Made by a program: the position numbers and the translations under genes. A stretch of DNA of 64,000 nucleotides from NCBI RefSeq assembly GCF_018128245.1, contig NZ_CP072378.1, forward strand, positions 1,674,001-1,738,000, read 5' to 3'. A model generated the notes under the pieces. The model did not search any database, had not been told where the DNA came from, and worked only from the letters and a program-made list of their open reading frames with translations. Positions 48,006 through 56,061 of this stretch are shown here, one piece after another; the first letter of the stretch is position 1; each line of letters starts with the position of its first letter. The stretch is from Leptotrichia sp. oral taxon 221 (GTDB lineage Bacteria; Fusobacteriota; Fusobacteriia; Fusobacteriales; Leptotrichiaceae).

Positions 48006-48077
48006 TATAATTTTAAAATAAAGAAACCATGGAATAGCAAAAAGAGGACTAATCGCCAAGTAAGTCCTCTTTTATTT
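48006..48077 (+). ncRNA. Candidate short plus-strand RNA ending in a terminator
   Basis: An extended -10 (TGATATAAT, 48003-48011) is followed by only about 55 bases up to the strong terminator at 48040-48077. The -35 is weak. It could specify a short RNA; equally the hairpin may serve only the minus-strand gene. Confidence 0.25.
48040..48077. terminator. Bidirectional intrinsic terminator
   Basis: AAAAGAGGACT pairs with AGTCCTCTTTT; T runs flank both sides. On the minus strand it lies 113 bases past the stop of the secreted gene at 48190. Confidence 0.8.
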
Positions 48078-48189
48078 TACATTATTTTCTAGAATTGTTC
48101 GATTAAAATTATCACAACATGTAGTATTATAATAACTATAAATCTTATCCAGACTCCTTCCTAAAAAGGATTGCCAAAATTATATTATT

Positions 48190-48813
48190 TTATTTAAACA
48201 TTTCCTCATATTCCTTTGATTTCCAATCATTTCCTTTTTTTTCAAAAGTAATATTTTTTTTAGTAATTTCATAAGACGAATTTTCTTTTAGTTCTTTTTT
48301 CATTAAATCTGTCATATACATCAAAAATTCTGCAGCCATTTCCTTTTCATTCATATTTTTTAATTTATCAGCATTATATTTCTCTGCCAAATTTTTTTCA
48401 ATTTCCTCTTCACTTAAATCATCCGATTTATCAAATGAAGGTATTTTTATTTCACATTTTACAATTGCTTTTGAATTTGATAAATACTTTATACTTTTTA
48501 CTTCTATTTTAGTATTTTCAGCCATAAGATCAAACATCTGTGAATAAGCTTCTAAGAAAGTTTTATAAAGATAAACATCTTCTGATTTATTATTTTTTTG
48601 ATTTTTCATGGCATTTTCTGCTTCTGAAAATGTTGATAAATACTCTTTAAAACCTCTATTTATATAATCCTTTATCTTTTCTTCAATCTTTTTATTCTCC
48701 ATTTCAATCTGTTCTGCAGACAATGTAACATTTTTCCCCTTCGTCACTTCATAACCTTGTCCAAAAATTTGTAACGAAAATGTAAACAATACGATTAATA
48801 ATAATTTTTTCAT
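48190..48813 (-). CDS. Secreted protein of unknown function (DUF4878/DUF5105-like)
   Basis: The 207-residue product has a signal peptide (MKKLLLIVLFTFSLQIFG) and an acidic, helical mature part. IEVKSIKYLSNSKAIVKCEIKIP (residues about 103-125), a long Glu-rich helix and YEITKKNITFEKKGNDWKSKE follow the layout of the secreted proteins at 14.6 and 25.1 kb. It is 37 bases after cbiF. AGGAG precedes the ATG. Its role is unknown. Confidence 0.6.
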   Translation of the reverse strand: MKKLLLIVLFTFSLQIFGQGYEVTKGKNVTLSAEQIEMENKKIEEKIKDYINRGFKEYLSTFSEAENAMKNQKNNKSEDVYLYKTFLEAYSQMFDLMAENTKIEVKSIKYLSNSKAIVKCEIKIPSFDKSDDLSEEEIEKNLAEKYNADKLKNMNEKEMAAEFLMYMTDLMKKELKENSSYEITKKNITFEKKGNDWKSKEYEEMFK

Positions 48814-48850
48814 CTAAAATTCTCCTTATTTTTTTACTTTATCAAAATTT

Positions 48851-49612
48851 TTATTCTTTAATCCCTCTTCTAAACTCATGCGAAAACGTCTTATCATAAA
48901 GTTTAGATTTAGAATATTTATCTCCCATAAAGTTTCCAACTAAAATTTGTGCAGTTTTCGTAATTTTCTCATCTTTCACTTTTTGAGCAATGTTTTCCAA
49001 TGTTCCCATAATGATTTTTTGATCATCCCAAGTGGCTCTTTGGACAATTGCAATTGGAGTTGTTTTCTCGTAATGTTTTAATAGTCTTTTTACAACTTCA
49101 TCAATCATTTGTACAGACAAAAATATTGCCATTGAGCATTTGTGTGAAGCTAGGCTTTCTAGACTTTCTGTTTCAGGAACAGGTGTTCTTCCTTCCAATC
49201 TTGTACAAATTATTGTTTGACTCACATCAGGCAATGTGAACTCTTTTTTTATTGCGGCAGCAGCAGCTACAAATGAACTCACTCCTGGCACGACTTCATA
49301 CTCTATTCCATATTCATCCAAAATATCCATTTGTTCCCTTATTGCTCCAAAAATACTTGGATCCCCAGTATGAACTCTTGCAACCAATTTTCCATTTTTC
49401 TGAGCTTTTATCATAACTTCCATTACTTCATCTAAGTTCATTGAAGCAGAATTATAAACTTCCGCTCCTTCTTTATGACATTCAATAACTTCTCTAGGCA
49501 CAAGCGAACCCGCATAAATTATGACATCTGCTTCCTTTACAATTCTTTGACCTTTTATTGTTATTAATTCAGGATCTCCAGGCCCTGCTCCTATAAAATA
49601 TACTTTTTTCAT
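48851..49612 (-). CDS. cbiF: Cobalt-precorrin-4 methyltransferase
   Basis: The 253-residue tetrapyrrole methylase adds a methyl group at C-11 of cobalt-precorrin-4 using SAM. It starts MKKVYFIGAGPGDPELITIKG and has YAGSLVP, VHTGDPSIFGA, VVPGVSSFVAAAAAI and PIAIVQRATW, the set typical of CobM/CbiF. ATG 49612 is chosen because of AGAGGTAAT upstream; the frame extends 17 codons further into the pseudogene. Its neighbours are unrelated secreted proteins. Confidence 0.93.
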   Translation of the reverse strand: MKKVYFIGAGPGDPELITIKGQRIVKEADVIIYAGSLVPREVIECHKEGAEVYNSASMNLDEVMEVMIKAQKNGKLVARVHTGDPSIFGAIREQMDILDEYGIEYEVVPGVSSFVAAAAAIKKEFTLPDVSQTIICTRLEGRTPVPETESLESLASHKCSMAIFLSVQMIDEVVKRLLKHYEKTTPIAIVQRATWDDQKIIMGTLENIAQKVKDEKITKTAQILVGNFMGDKYSKSKLYDKTFSHEFRRGIKE

Positions 49613-49649
49613 AAAATTACCTCTTTCTTTTTGAATTAATTTTCCATTT

Positions 49650-50063
49650 TTATAATATTTCATTTATTTCAAAACTTACTGATATTTCTGTATTCAAATA
49701 TATTTTTTCATTTTTCTTAAAAAACGCTTCCCAGACTTTCCCATTTTCAAGATAACCAGATACTGTCTGGAATTTTTGATATTTCAAATAAAATTTTCTC
49801 ATATTAAATGAATTTGATTTTGAAAATCCCTTTCCGTGCTCTTTTGTCAATTTTTTCGACAATTCTTTTAAAAGTTTTTTACCATATTCCGCTCTCTCAT
49901 TATTTTCCTGCTCATCTTCTATAATAATTTTCCCAACTTCCCAATAAGTCTGCACAAGAATATTATTAATCTTTACAGACACCTATTTTCTCGCATTTTC
50001 CATCAATTCTTTGATTTGAAAATAAACCATACTACTCTCAATTCCTTTTTCAATTTTTCTCAT
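49650..50063 (-). pseudogene. DUF1016 (YhcG-type) nuclease N-terminal domain, broken
   Basis: The frame starts with ATG at 50063 behind a GGGGG and reads MRKIEKGIESSMV then ELMENARK, TAG at codon 27, then VSVKINNILVQTYWEVGKIII and AEYGKKLLKELSKKLTKEHGKGFS. That is the DUF1016 N-terminal domain with an in-frame nonsense codon exactly where the family continues. After FQTVSGYLENG the match stops and the PD-(D/E)XK domain is missing. Two lesions mean it is a relic. An intact ORF could begin only at the GTG after the stop. Confidence 0.7.
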
Positions 50064-50115
50064 TTTTATCCCCCATTTATATTAATTTCAAAAATAACTT
50101 ATCAAATATTTTTTA

Positions 50116-50799
50116 CTAATAACTAATTTTTTGTTCCATATTCGGATTTTGAACCGCTTTTTTATACAGTTCTTTTAATTCTTCAAAATGATTTCCACTT
50201 TTTTCTCTATATTCTTTTTCCTTTTCTGTCAATTCCCTATTATACGGATTATCTCCCAAACTACTGTGAAGTGCAACTCCAAATTGGGTTATAATATCAA
50301 ATTTCATGATTTCCTGTGACAAACTTTTATCTGTATAAAATTTATAACCATCGTAATTTGAACCTCTTCCAGCATCATAATAAGTATTGTTATTATATTT
50401 TATCTTTACAATATTTTTTATTTCTTTTTTTGTTTTTCTTTCATAAATAGTCGCTCTACCGTTTTCCACTAATTCAGCGATATAATTACGAACATAATCC
50501 AATTTTTTATCTTTATCCGAAATACTATCTTTTATATTTTTTTCTTTTTTATCTCTATTTTTATTATATAATTCCAACAAATCACTTTTTCTTACTACAA
50601 TATCAAAATTTTCAGTTTTGTAAGTCACCAAATCTTTTTTATCACTTGGCAATACATAATCTAGTTTAATTTCTTTGACAAAATCTTGACTCAATTCTAC
50701 ATATCTTTTCTTTTTTGTATCGTAAGTTCCTTTTACAATCGTTTCTGCCATTCCTTGAATTGCCACTATAAATGACAAAATAAATAAAATTTTTTTCAT
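50116..50799 (-). CDS. Secreted protein of unknown function
   Basis: The 227-residue product has a signal peptide (MKKILFILSFIVAIQGMA) and a Lys/Asp-rich mature part without a recognised domain. It contains YDTKKKRYVELSQDFVKEI, a helical Lys-rich centre, and a Tyr/Asn-rich stretch (YNNNTYYDAGRGSNYDGYKFY). It lies 36 bases after cbiL in the same direction. No paralogue is seen in the window. Confidence 0.55.
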   Translation of the reverse strand: MKKILFILSFIVAIQGMAETIVKGTYDTKKKRYVELSQDFVKEIKLDYVLPSDKKDLVTYKTENFDIVVRKSDLLELYNKNRDKKEKNIKDSISDKDKKLDYVRNYIAELVENGRATIYERKTKKEIKNIVKIKYNNNTYYDAGRGSNYDGYKFYTDKSLSQEIMKFDIITQFGVALHSSLGDNPYNRELTEKEKEYREKSGNHFEELKELYKKAVQNPNMEQKISY

Positions 50800-50835
50800 A
50801 ATAATTCCATTCTCCTTAATACTTAAATTTAATTT

Positions 50836-51531
50836 TTAAAACCCTGATTTTTTCAATATCATCGTCGAAAAATAAGGAACTTCCTCCACACTCTCAATAT
50901 CCCAATAAACAACTTCATTATCTTTCCCGCAATCTGAAACAATTACAGCATTTTCTTTATTTCCTGTTTCAATTATCGCCTTTTTAATTTTCTCAAAATT
51001 TCTGCTTATTTTCATTAAAACTAAATTATCATTATTTTCAATTTCCTTGTAAATATCAGTTTTTCGATTGACAGACACCACTTTTAAATCTTCATCGCCA
51101 ATCATCAAAGGCACATTCAGTCTAGCTGCAATGCTATTAAACGAAGTTATTCCAGCAATCGTCTCTACTTCTACATCATCTGCAATATGCTCCAAAACAT
51201 AAGTATATGTGCTATAAGTCATCGGATCTCCAATTGTCAAAAATGCCACATTTTTCCCTTTTTCAAGTTCTTCACTTATTTTATCAGCATTATTTTTTCT
51301 AAAAACTTTTCTCGCTTCCACATCTTTTATCATCGGAAATTCCAAAAACATTTGCTCTACACCAGGTTTCAAATATTCTCTTACAATATTAAAAGCCGTG
51401 CTTCCTTCTCCACTTTTTGCCTCAGGCAATACAATTACATCCACCTCATGCAATTTTTTCGTCGCTTTAACCGTTATATTTTCAGGATCTCCTACTCCTA
51501 CTCCAATACCGTAAAATTTACCTTTTTTCAT
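50836..51531 (-). CDS. cbiL: Cobalt-precorrin-2 C20-methyltransferase
   Basis: The 231-residue tetrapyrrole methylase methylates C-20 of cobalt-precorrin-2. It has FYGIGVGVGDPENITVKATK, VIVLPEAKSGEGSTA, FLTIGDPMTYSTYTYVLEHI and ETIAGITSFNSIAARL, all characteristic of CobI/CbiL. Length is normal. AAAGGAAAG precedes the ATG. It is separated from cbiF by two unrelated genes. Confidence 0.93.
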   Translation of the reverse strand: MKKGKFYGIGVGVGDPENITVKATKKLHEVDVIVLPEAKSGEGSTAFNIVREYLKPGVEQMFLEFPMIKDVEARKVFRKNNADKISEELEKGKNVAFLTIGDPMTYSTYTYVLEHIADDVEVETIAGITSFNSIAARLNVPLMIGDEDLKVVSVNRKTDIYKEIENNDNLVLMKISRNFEKIKKAIIETGNKENAVIVSDCGKDNEVVYWDIESVEEVPYFSTMILKKSGF

Positions 51532-51657
51532 ATTTCACTTTCCTTTCTTTTTATTCTCCTATTTATTTTAATAAAAAATTTACTCTTTATTTCTTATTTA
51601 ACTTCTTTATTTTCAAACTTTTTCTATGCAACACTCAAAATACTTTTTAAATTTCAA

Positions 51658-52029
51658 CTATTTTCCCAACTTTTCCTCAATAAATTTCTTTAATACAGGA
51701 ATATGGCTCAATTCTGGAGTTCTACTCGCATAAACCATTGTCACATTTCCCTTCTTCAACTCTTCCAATATTATACCCTCAAATTCCTTAAAATCCGAAT
51801 TTTCTTCCAATTCTTTTCTATATTTTTCAGAAAAATTTTCAAAATCGATAATTCCTTTATGATAATTTTGTCTTAATTCCTTCGATGGCGTAATAATTTT
51901 TGCCCAATAATCGATTTTCGCATCTTCCTTTTTTAACCCTCTAGGCCACAATTTATCAACTAATATTCTAAAACCATCTGCTTCTCCAATTTTTTCATAA
52001 GCTCTTTTCCATTTAATTTCAAATTTCAT
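51658..52029 (-). CDS. DUF488 family protein (YeaO-like)
   Basis: The 123-residue protein has the DUF488 signature DGFRILVDKLWPRGLKKEDAKID, the helical PSKELRQNYHKG and a C-terminal strand VTMVYASRTPELSH. The function of the family is not established; it is a small soluble protein. ATG 52029 follows AAAGGAGGGAG; the frame is open for 14 more codons. Confidence 0.88.
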   Translation of the reverse strand: MKFEIKWKRAYEKIGEADGFRILVDKLWPRGLKKEDAKIDYWAKIITPSKELRQNYHKGIIDFENFSEKYRKELEENSDFKEFEGIILEELKKGNVTMVYASRTPELSHIPVLKKFIEEKLGK

Positions 52030-52160
52030 AGCTCCCTCCTTTTCTAAAATCAAAAATCTTATCAAGATCACAACTATTTGTCAATCACTTTTCATAAAAT
52101 TACTTTAACTATTATACCATATTTGTTATACAAATATTTCGATAATACAACAATTTTTAA

Positions 52161-52739
52161 TTATTTTTCCACTAAAAAAATATTTTCTGAAATTTTCTTT
52201 TTCATAATTCCACCAAATTGATTTTTGTAAAGTTCAAGATATTCTGAAAATTCGCAAGAACAATTGTATCCTAAAATTTCCATCTCAATTCCAAATAAGT
52301 CAACATTGAAAGGAAATGGCGAAAATCCATTTTTCAAATAAAATTTCTTTCGATTTTGACGCTCTTCGTAATTTTTAGCATTTTCATCCTCAGCATTTTC
52401 AATCTCAAGAAAAAAACGATAATTTTTGTAATATTCTTTCAAAAAAGATAGCGTTTTAGAGCCGTATCCATAACTTCTAGCTTCTTCAGTTATTGCCAAA
52501 TAATCTAGCAAAACCAAGTCCTCATGTTTCAATGCAATTGCTAAACCTTTAAACTCATACGAATCTCTATTTTTCTCATCAGTTTTTTTCTTCTCGATTG
52601 AAAAGATCTCAAAATTCCCTCTCAATACTCCGATTAATATTAATCCAAATGGCTTTTTTTCCTCTTTTGGAAACGAATTTTGATATAATTTGTAAATATT
52701 TCTAATTTGTTTTATTGATTTTATTTTTCTTAATTCCAA
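52161..52739 (-). CDS. GNAT-family N-acetyltransferase
   Basis: The 192-residue protein starts with TTG at 52739 behind AGGAGAGG. It has the GNAT motif A region LLDYLAITEEARSYGYGSKTLSFLKEYY, where the R-SYGYG loop binds the pyrophosphate of acetyl-CoA, followed by FFLEIENAEDENAKNYEERQNRKKFYLKNGF in parts (motif B ends YLKNGF). The substrate is unknown. A gap of 131 bases separates it from DUF488. Confidence 0.8.
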   Translation of the reverse strand: MELRKIKSIKQIRNIYKLYQNSFPKEEKKPFGLILIGVLRGNFEIFSIEKKKTDEKNRDSYEFKGLAIALKHEDLVLLDYLAITEEARSYGYGSKTLSFLKEYYKNYRFFLEIENAEDENAKNYEERQNRKKFYLKNGFSPFPFNVDLFGIEMEILGYNCSCEFSEYLELYKNQFGGIMKKKISENIFLVEK

Positions 52740-52786
52740 TTTAAACCTCTCCTTTTGCTAAAAACTAAAATTTACTTTTTCTTAAT

Positions 52787-52855
52787 TAACAAAAAAGAGA
52801 AAACCTGTTGCATTATATCATGCAATCCTAATCAAAAGGTGGTTTTCTCTTTGTT
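52787..52855. terminator. Long bidirectional terminator hairpin
   Basis: GAGAAAACC near 52800 pairs with GGTTTTCTC near 52841, flanked by AACAAA and TTTGTT; the loop contains a second small stem TTGCAT/ATGCAA. It lies between the GNAT gene start and the GH114-like gene end (minus strand). Confidence 0.7.
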
Positions 52856-52876
52856 ATAAAGTTATTAACTAAATAA

Positions 52877-53887
52877 TTAATTTATAATTTCTCCGCTTTT
52901 TTCAGATTTAACTTCAAAATTATAGTATGTGTCAACTGTATCAAGCATATAACCGTCTACACCCATATCATCTAATCGTTTTTGATAATCTTTTACGATT
53001 TTTCTCCATTCAGGACTCCAATATTTTACAATGTAATCGTCTGCCCAATTTGGATTTTCTCCCACAATCCAACTAGGTCTTGTAGCTTTATTTTTCCATT
53101 CAGGCTTCCAGGAATCTCTGTATCCTCCAGCTTCTCCAATACTAAAATATGCTATCACTATTCTCTTAGCTCCATTTTTCTTTCTCTTCAATGATTCTAT
53201 TTGCTCTTTTGTCATATATTTTCCACTATGTGAAGGCTCGATTAACAACAAATCATAATCAGTATTTTTCAAATAATTATAAAAATCATCAACATCTCTA
53301 AATTCTTTTGGATTTAATAACACCAAGAAATTTTTTACATCATTCAAAGAATTTATATTATTCGAATTAAAATTTTGTATTGGCATATATGCTTTTTCAG
53401 CTCCAAATGATGGTAACAATTCATTTATAATATTTGTTTGATTAGATTTTACCAACAAATCTTCTCTCAATTTATTCCCTACTCCATAATTTATCGCAAA
53501 AATTGGTTTCCCTGCTTTTCTAATTGGATTTAAAATACTCAAAAGAAACTCATTTGACTCCTTTTTAGTCGGATGCGACAATTTTAGACCTTCTCCATAA
53601 TAAAGTGATTCTTGTGTAGTTCCGTTCGTAACATTAAAAAAATCCTTGTCTATTTGATTATTACGATAATACAACAAATTCCCATTTTGTGTGATTAAAT
53701 ATTTATTCTTTGTTGTATTTGAACGCACTTCACGAATTAAATCTCTCATTCTGTCACGATAAATTTCACTTCCTGAAACATATTTTTTTGTATTTTCAAC
53801 TTTTGAATTCTTATTGTCTTTTACATTTGTATTTGAGAAGCAATAACAAAAAATAAATAATGACAATATTAATAGTACTTTTTTCAT
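52877..53887 (-). CDS. Secreted GH114/TM1410-type glycoside hydrolase-like protein
   Basis: The 336-residue protein has a signal peptide (MKKVLLILSLFIFCYC) and a TIM-barrel similar to the MJ1477/TM1410 family (GH114, endo-alpha-1,4-polygalactosaminidase-like). It shows DYDLLLIEPSHSG, RIVIAYFSIGEAGGYRD, the conserved WKPEWKNKA and VKYWSPEWR, and GVDGYMLDTVDTYYNF. The candidate catalytic acids are in IEPS and LDTVD. It may act on an exopolysaccharide or cell-wall amino sugar. ATG 53887 follows GAGGTG. The C-terminal end is shorter than many family members. Confidence 0.78.
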   Translation of the reverse strand: MKKVLLILSLFIFCYCFSNTNVKDNKNSKVENTKKYVSGSEIYRDRMRDLIREVRSNTTKNKYLITQNGNLLYYRNNQIDKDFFNVTNGTTQESLYYGEGLKLSHPTKKESNEFLLSILNPIRKAGKPIFAINYGVGNKLREDLLVKSNQTNIINELLPSFGAEKAYMPIQNFNSNNINSLNDVKNFLVLLNPKEFRDVDDFYNYLKNTDYDLLLIEPSHSGKYMTKEQIESLKRKKNGAKRIVIAYFSIGEAGGYRDSWKPEWKNKATRPSWIVGENPNWADDYIVKYWSPEWRKIVKDYQKRLDDMGVDGYMLDTVDTYYNFEVKSEKSGEIIN

Positions 53888-54106
53888 ATTCACCTCTTTT
53901 TTAATTAGATATATTTTAATATAAATATTTTTGTCTTTGTTTAGTTTATCCTATTATTTTAGTTTTTTTCTTTTAACTTGTGGATTGTTTGTAAGAAATA
54001 TAGCGAAATTAGGATTTAAAAAGTTAAATATAATTGAAAATATATATTAATATGATAAACTTTATAAAATATTTTAAATAAAAAAAATAAGAAAGAAGGG
54101 ATAAAA

Positions 54107-54610
54107 ATGAAAAAATTATTGATTATTATTTCATTATTTATGACATGTATTTTCGGATTCGCAAATGCAAAGCCTCTTGATGTTGATGTAACAGAAGGTG
54201 CAAAATTACCAAATTTTGAATTAAGAGATTTTCATGGGAAATATACTAAAAGTAAAAAAATATTTGGAGATGGAAAACCAACACTTTTAATTTTTGCGGC
54301 TGAATGGTGTCCTTATTGTCAACGTGAATTAGCTGATGTACAAAAATTTTACGAAGAAAATAAAGATAATATAAATGTTGTAGTTGTATTCACAAGAAGA
54401 AAAACAAACTTATCAGCAACTAAAAAATATGTAGAAGATAGTAAATTTACTTTCCCTGTGTATTACGACGCTACAAATACTCTTATGACAGCCTTCAAAG
54501 TAAAAACTGTTCCATACAACTTGATTATCCAAAATTCAAGAATCCAAAAAGATTTGGGTGGATCAAAAAATTATGAAGAGTTGAAAGAAGCATTTTATTT
54601 GAATTATTAA
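54107..54610 (+). CDS. Exported TlpA/AhpC-type thioredoxin-like protein
   Basis: The 167-residue product has a signal peptide (MKKLLIIISLFMTCIFGFANA) and a thioredoxin fold with the active site AAEWCPYCQRE (CxxC: Cys-Pro-Tyr-Cys), then KTVPYNLII with the cis-Pro. It would reduce or form disulfides outside the cytoplasm. AGAAGGG precedes the ATG. It is the first gene of a short plus-strand stretch in a mostly minus-strand region. Confidence 0.88.
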   Translation: MKKLLIIISLFMTCIFGFANAKPLDVDVTEGAKLPNFELRDFHGKYTKSKKIFGDGKPTLLIFAAEWCPYCQRELADVQKFYEENKDNINVVVVFTRRKTNLSATKKYVEDSKFTFPVYYDATNTLMTAFKVKTVPYNLIIQNSRIQKDLGGSKNYEELKEAFYLNY

Positions 54611-54633
54611 TTTAGAAATATTTTATATTTTAG

Positions 54634-54711
54634 ACATCAACTATTGAAGGCTCTTTTGCAGGAGGAGTAGGATATACTTTTGATAGAGGAGCTTTCAAAT
54701 TAGGATGGTAA
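54634..54711 (+). pseudogene. Remnant of an outer-membrane barrel (autotransporter-like) C-terminus
   Basis: An open stretch of 25 codons without a start reads TSTIEGSFAGGVGYTFDRGA then FKLGW and stops. The Gly/aromatic alternation and terminal Trp match the last strand of an outer-membrane beta-barrel, as in autotransporter adhesins. The rest of the gene is missing. Confidence 0.5.
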
Positions 54712-54737
54712 TCGAAATTTTTAAGGAGGTAAAATTT

Positions 54738-54917
54738 ATGAATAAGAAATATCAAAATATGATAGTTATAATGGCTTCAATATCTTCAGCCATAATTGGT
54801 GGTAGAATAATTGATGAATATGGATGGGTTATAGGTTTAATAACAGCTGCAATTACAGGTGCTGTTGTTGGATTGCTTGGAAAAATTATATTAAAGTTTC
54901 TTAAAATTAACAGATAG
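54738..54917 (+). CDS. Small glycine-zipper membrane peptide
   Basis: The 59-residue peptide starts with ATG 54738 behind a perfect AAGGAGGT. It has a hydrophobic stretch IVIMASISSAIIGG, a polar middle (RIIDEYG) and a second hydrophobic helix WVIGLITAAITGAVVGLLGK with small-residue spacing (glycine zipper), and a basic end KFLKINR. This layout resembles small pore-forming bacteriocins, holins or toxin-like peptides. A peptidase C39 fragment lies about 145 bases downstream. The Gly-Gly could be a processing site but the leader is too hydrophobic to be typical. A bacteriocin-type role is inference. Confidence 0.6.
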   Translation: MNKKYQNMIVIMASISSAIIGGRIIDEYGWVIGLITAAITGAVVGLLGKIILKFLKINR

Positions 54918-54989
54918 ATTAAATAAATACGTATTTATTATAAAATTATAGTCTTTAACCTAATCTTAATAAAAATTTTATTTGAATAG

Positions 54990-55022
54990 AGAGTTTCTAG
55001 TTTTTAGGAACTCTTTATTTTT
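54990..55022 (+). terminator. Intrinsic terminator after the small peptide gene
   Basis: AGAGTTTCT pairs with AGGAACTCT (one G-T-type mismatch) and is followed by TTATTTTT. Confidence 0.6.
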
Positions 55023-55061
55023 AAAGAGAGAGAGGGGGAAAAAGACTTTTCCGATATTTAA

Positions 55062-55355
55062 GTTTTACAGAAGGATGAGAATGATTGTGGAGCTGCCTGT
55101 ATATTAACAATAGCTAAGCAATATAATTCAAATTTTTCAATTGCCAAGTTACGGCAAATATTAGGAACAGATAAAAACGGAACTAATCTTGCGGGAATGA
55201 TAAAAGGGCTTGATTATTTGGGATTTGATTCAAAGGCAGTGAAAGTTGAGGATAAAAAAATTGATAATAGTGTGTCTTTTCCTATAATAGCACATATTCA
55301 AACCACAAATAATTTTTTACACTATGTGGTTGTTCATGATTTATATTTATTTTGA
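55062..55355 (+). pseudogene. Peptidase C39 domain fragment (bacteriocin ABC transporter remnant)
   Basis: An open stretch of about 97 codons between TAA (55059-55061) and TGA (55353-55355) reads VLQKDENDCGAACILTIAKQ, then KLRQILGTDKNGTNLAGMIK, GLDYLGFDSKAVKVE and PIIAHIQTTNNFLHYVVVHD. This is a peptidase C39 domain with the catalytic Cys in NDCGAAC and His in LHYVVV. It lacks a start codon, the Asp-containing end, and the whole ABC transporter that usually follows, so it is a relic of a bacteriocin-processing exporter of the HlyB/LagD type. Confidence 0.7.
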
Positions 55356-55365
55356 AGGAAGAATT

Positions 55366-55396
55366 TAAAAACAGGATGATAAAACTACCATCCTGT
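55366..55396 (-). terminator. Intrinsic terminator after the secreted gene at 55.4 kb
   Basis: Minus-strand ACAGGATG pairs with CATCCTGT and is followed by TTTTA. Confidence 0.7.
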
Positions 55397-55448
55397 ACCA
55401 TATATTATATTTTGAGTTTACACAAAATTTTGGACACTCTCCCTTTTT

Positions 55449-55922
55449 TTAATCAACTACAGTCATTATTCTATAATTGTTATGTGGATTTATTATTACT
55501 ACTTTTTTAAGTTTTGTGTCGTAAGCATAAGCGTAATCCCCATCTTTGGCTACTTCTCTAAGAAATACTTTCTTTTCTAATCTTAATCTTACTTTTTCTT
55601 CTTTTATTGAATCAGAACTGTCTTGCTCTAGAGATTCATCGATATATTTTGTAACAAAATATCCTTTGCTGTCTTTTTGAATTTTAAAAGTATCAGCTGT
55701 ATCTGTATAACTAAGTGTTTTATTCAAAAACTTTTCTGCATGCAACTTTCCATCTGTAGTAAATTTCTGATCTATTCCTTTTGCTAATCCGCCTGGAAAT
55801 TCTTCACTTTGTGTAACAGCTTGAGTGTTATTTTGAGCAGTTGCTCTTCCATTTGCATAAGTTACTACTCCCATTGCTAATACTACCATTAGCAAACATA
55901 ATTTTTTTAAATTTTTCTTCAT
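55449..55922 (-). CDS. Secreted protein of unknown function
   Basis: The 157-residue product has a signal peptide (MKKNLKKLCLLMVVLAMGVV, then TYANG) and no recognised domain. The mature protein is charged with alternating strands: DTFKIQKDSKGYFVTKYIDES, EEKVRLRLEKKVFLREVAKDG and DYAYAYDTKLKKVVIINPHN. AAGGAG precedes the ATG. It is a single gene with its own terminator, next to the decayed secretion islet. Confidence 0.55.
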   Translation of the reverse strand: MKKNLKKLCLLMVVLAMGVVTYANGRATAQNNTQAVTQSEEFPGGLAKGIDQKFTTDGKLHAEKFLNKTLSYTDTADTFKIQKDSKGYFVTKYIDESLEQDSSDSIKEEKVRLRLEKKVFLREVAKDGDYAYAYDTKLKKVVIINPHNNYRIMTVVD

Positions 55923-56061
55923 AACAAATTCTCCTTTTTATTTGTTTTCAAAATATCAAATTTTTTATTCTGCTTCTTGATTAATGAAATTGTATCATAG
56001 AGTTTACAGGAATTCAATGTTGTTTTTTTGTGATTTTTTTGAAATTCTCTATCTCTAACAC

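Noticed and set aside
42227-51660. Cobalamin riboswitch near the cbi genes
   Set aside because: No B12-box-like sequence or long structured leader is visible in the gaps; it may lie upstream of cbiE outside the window.
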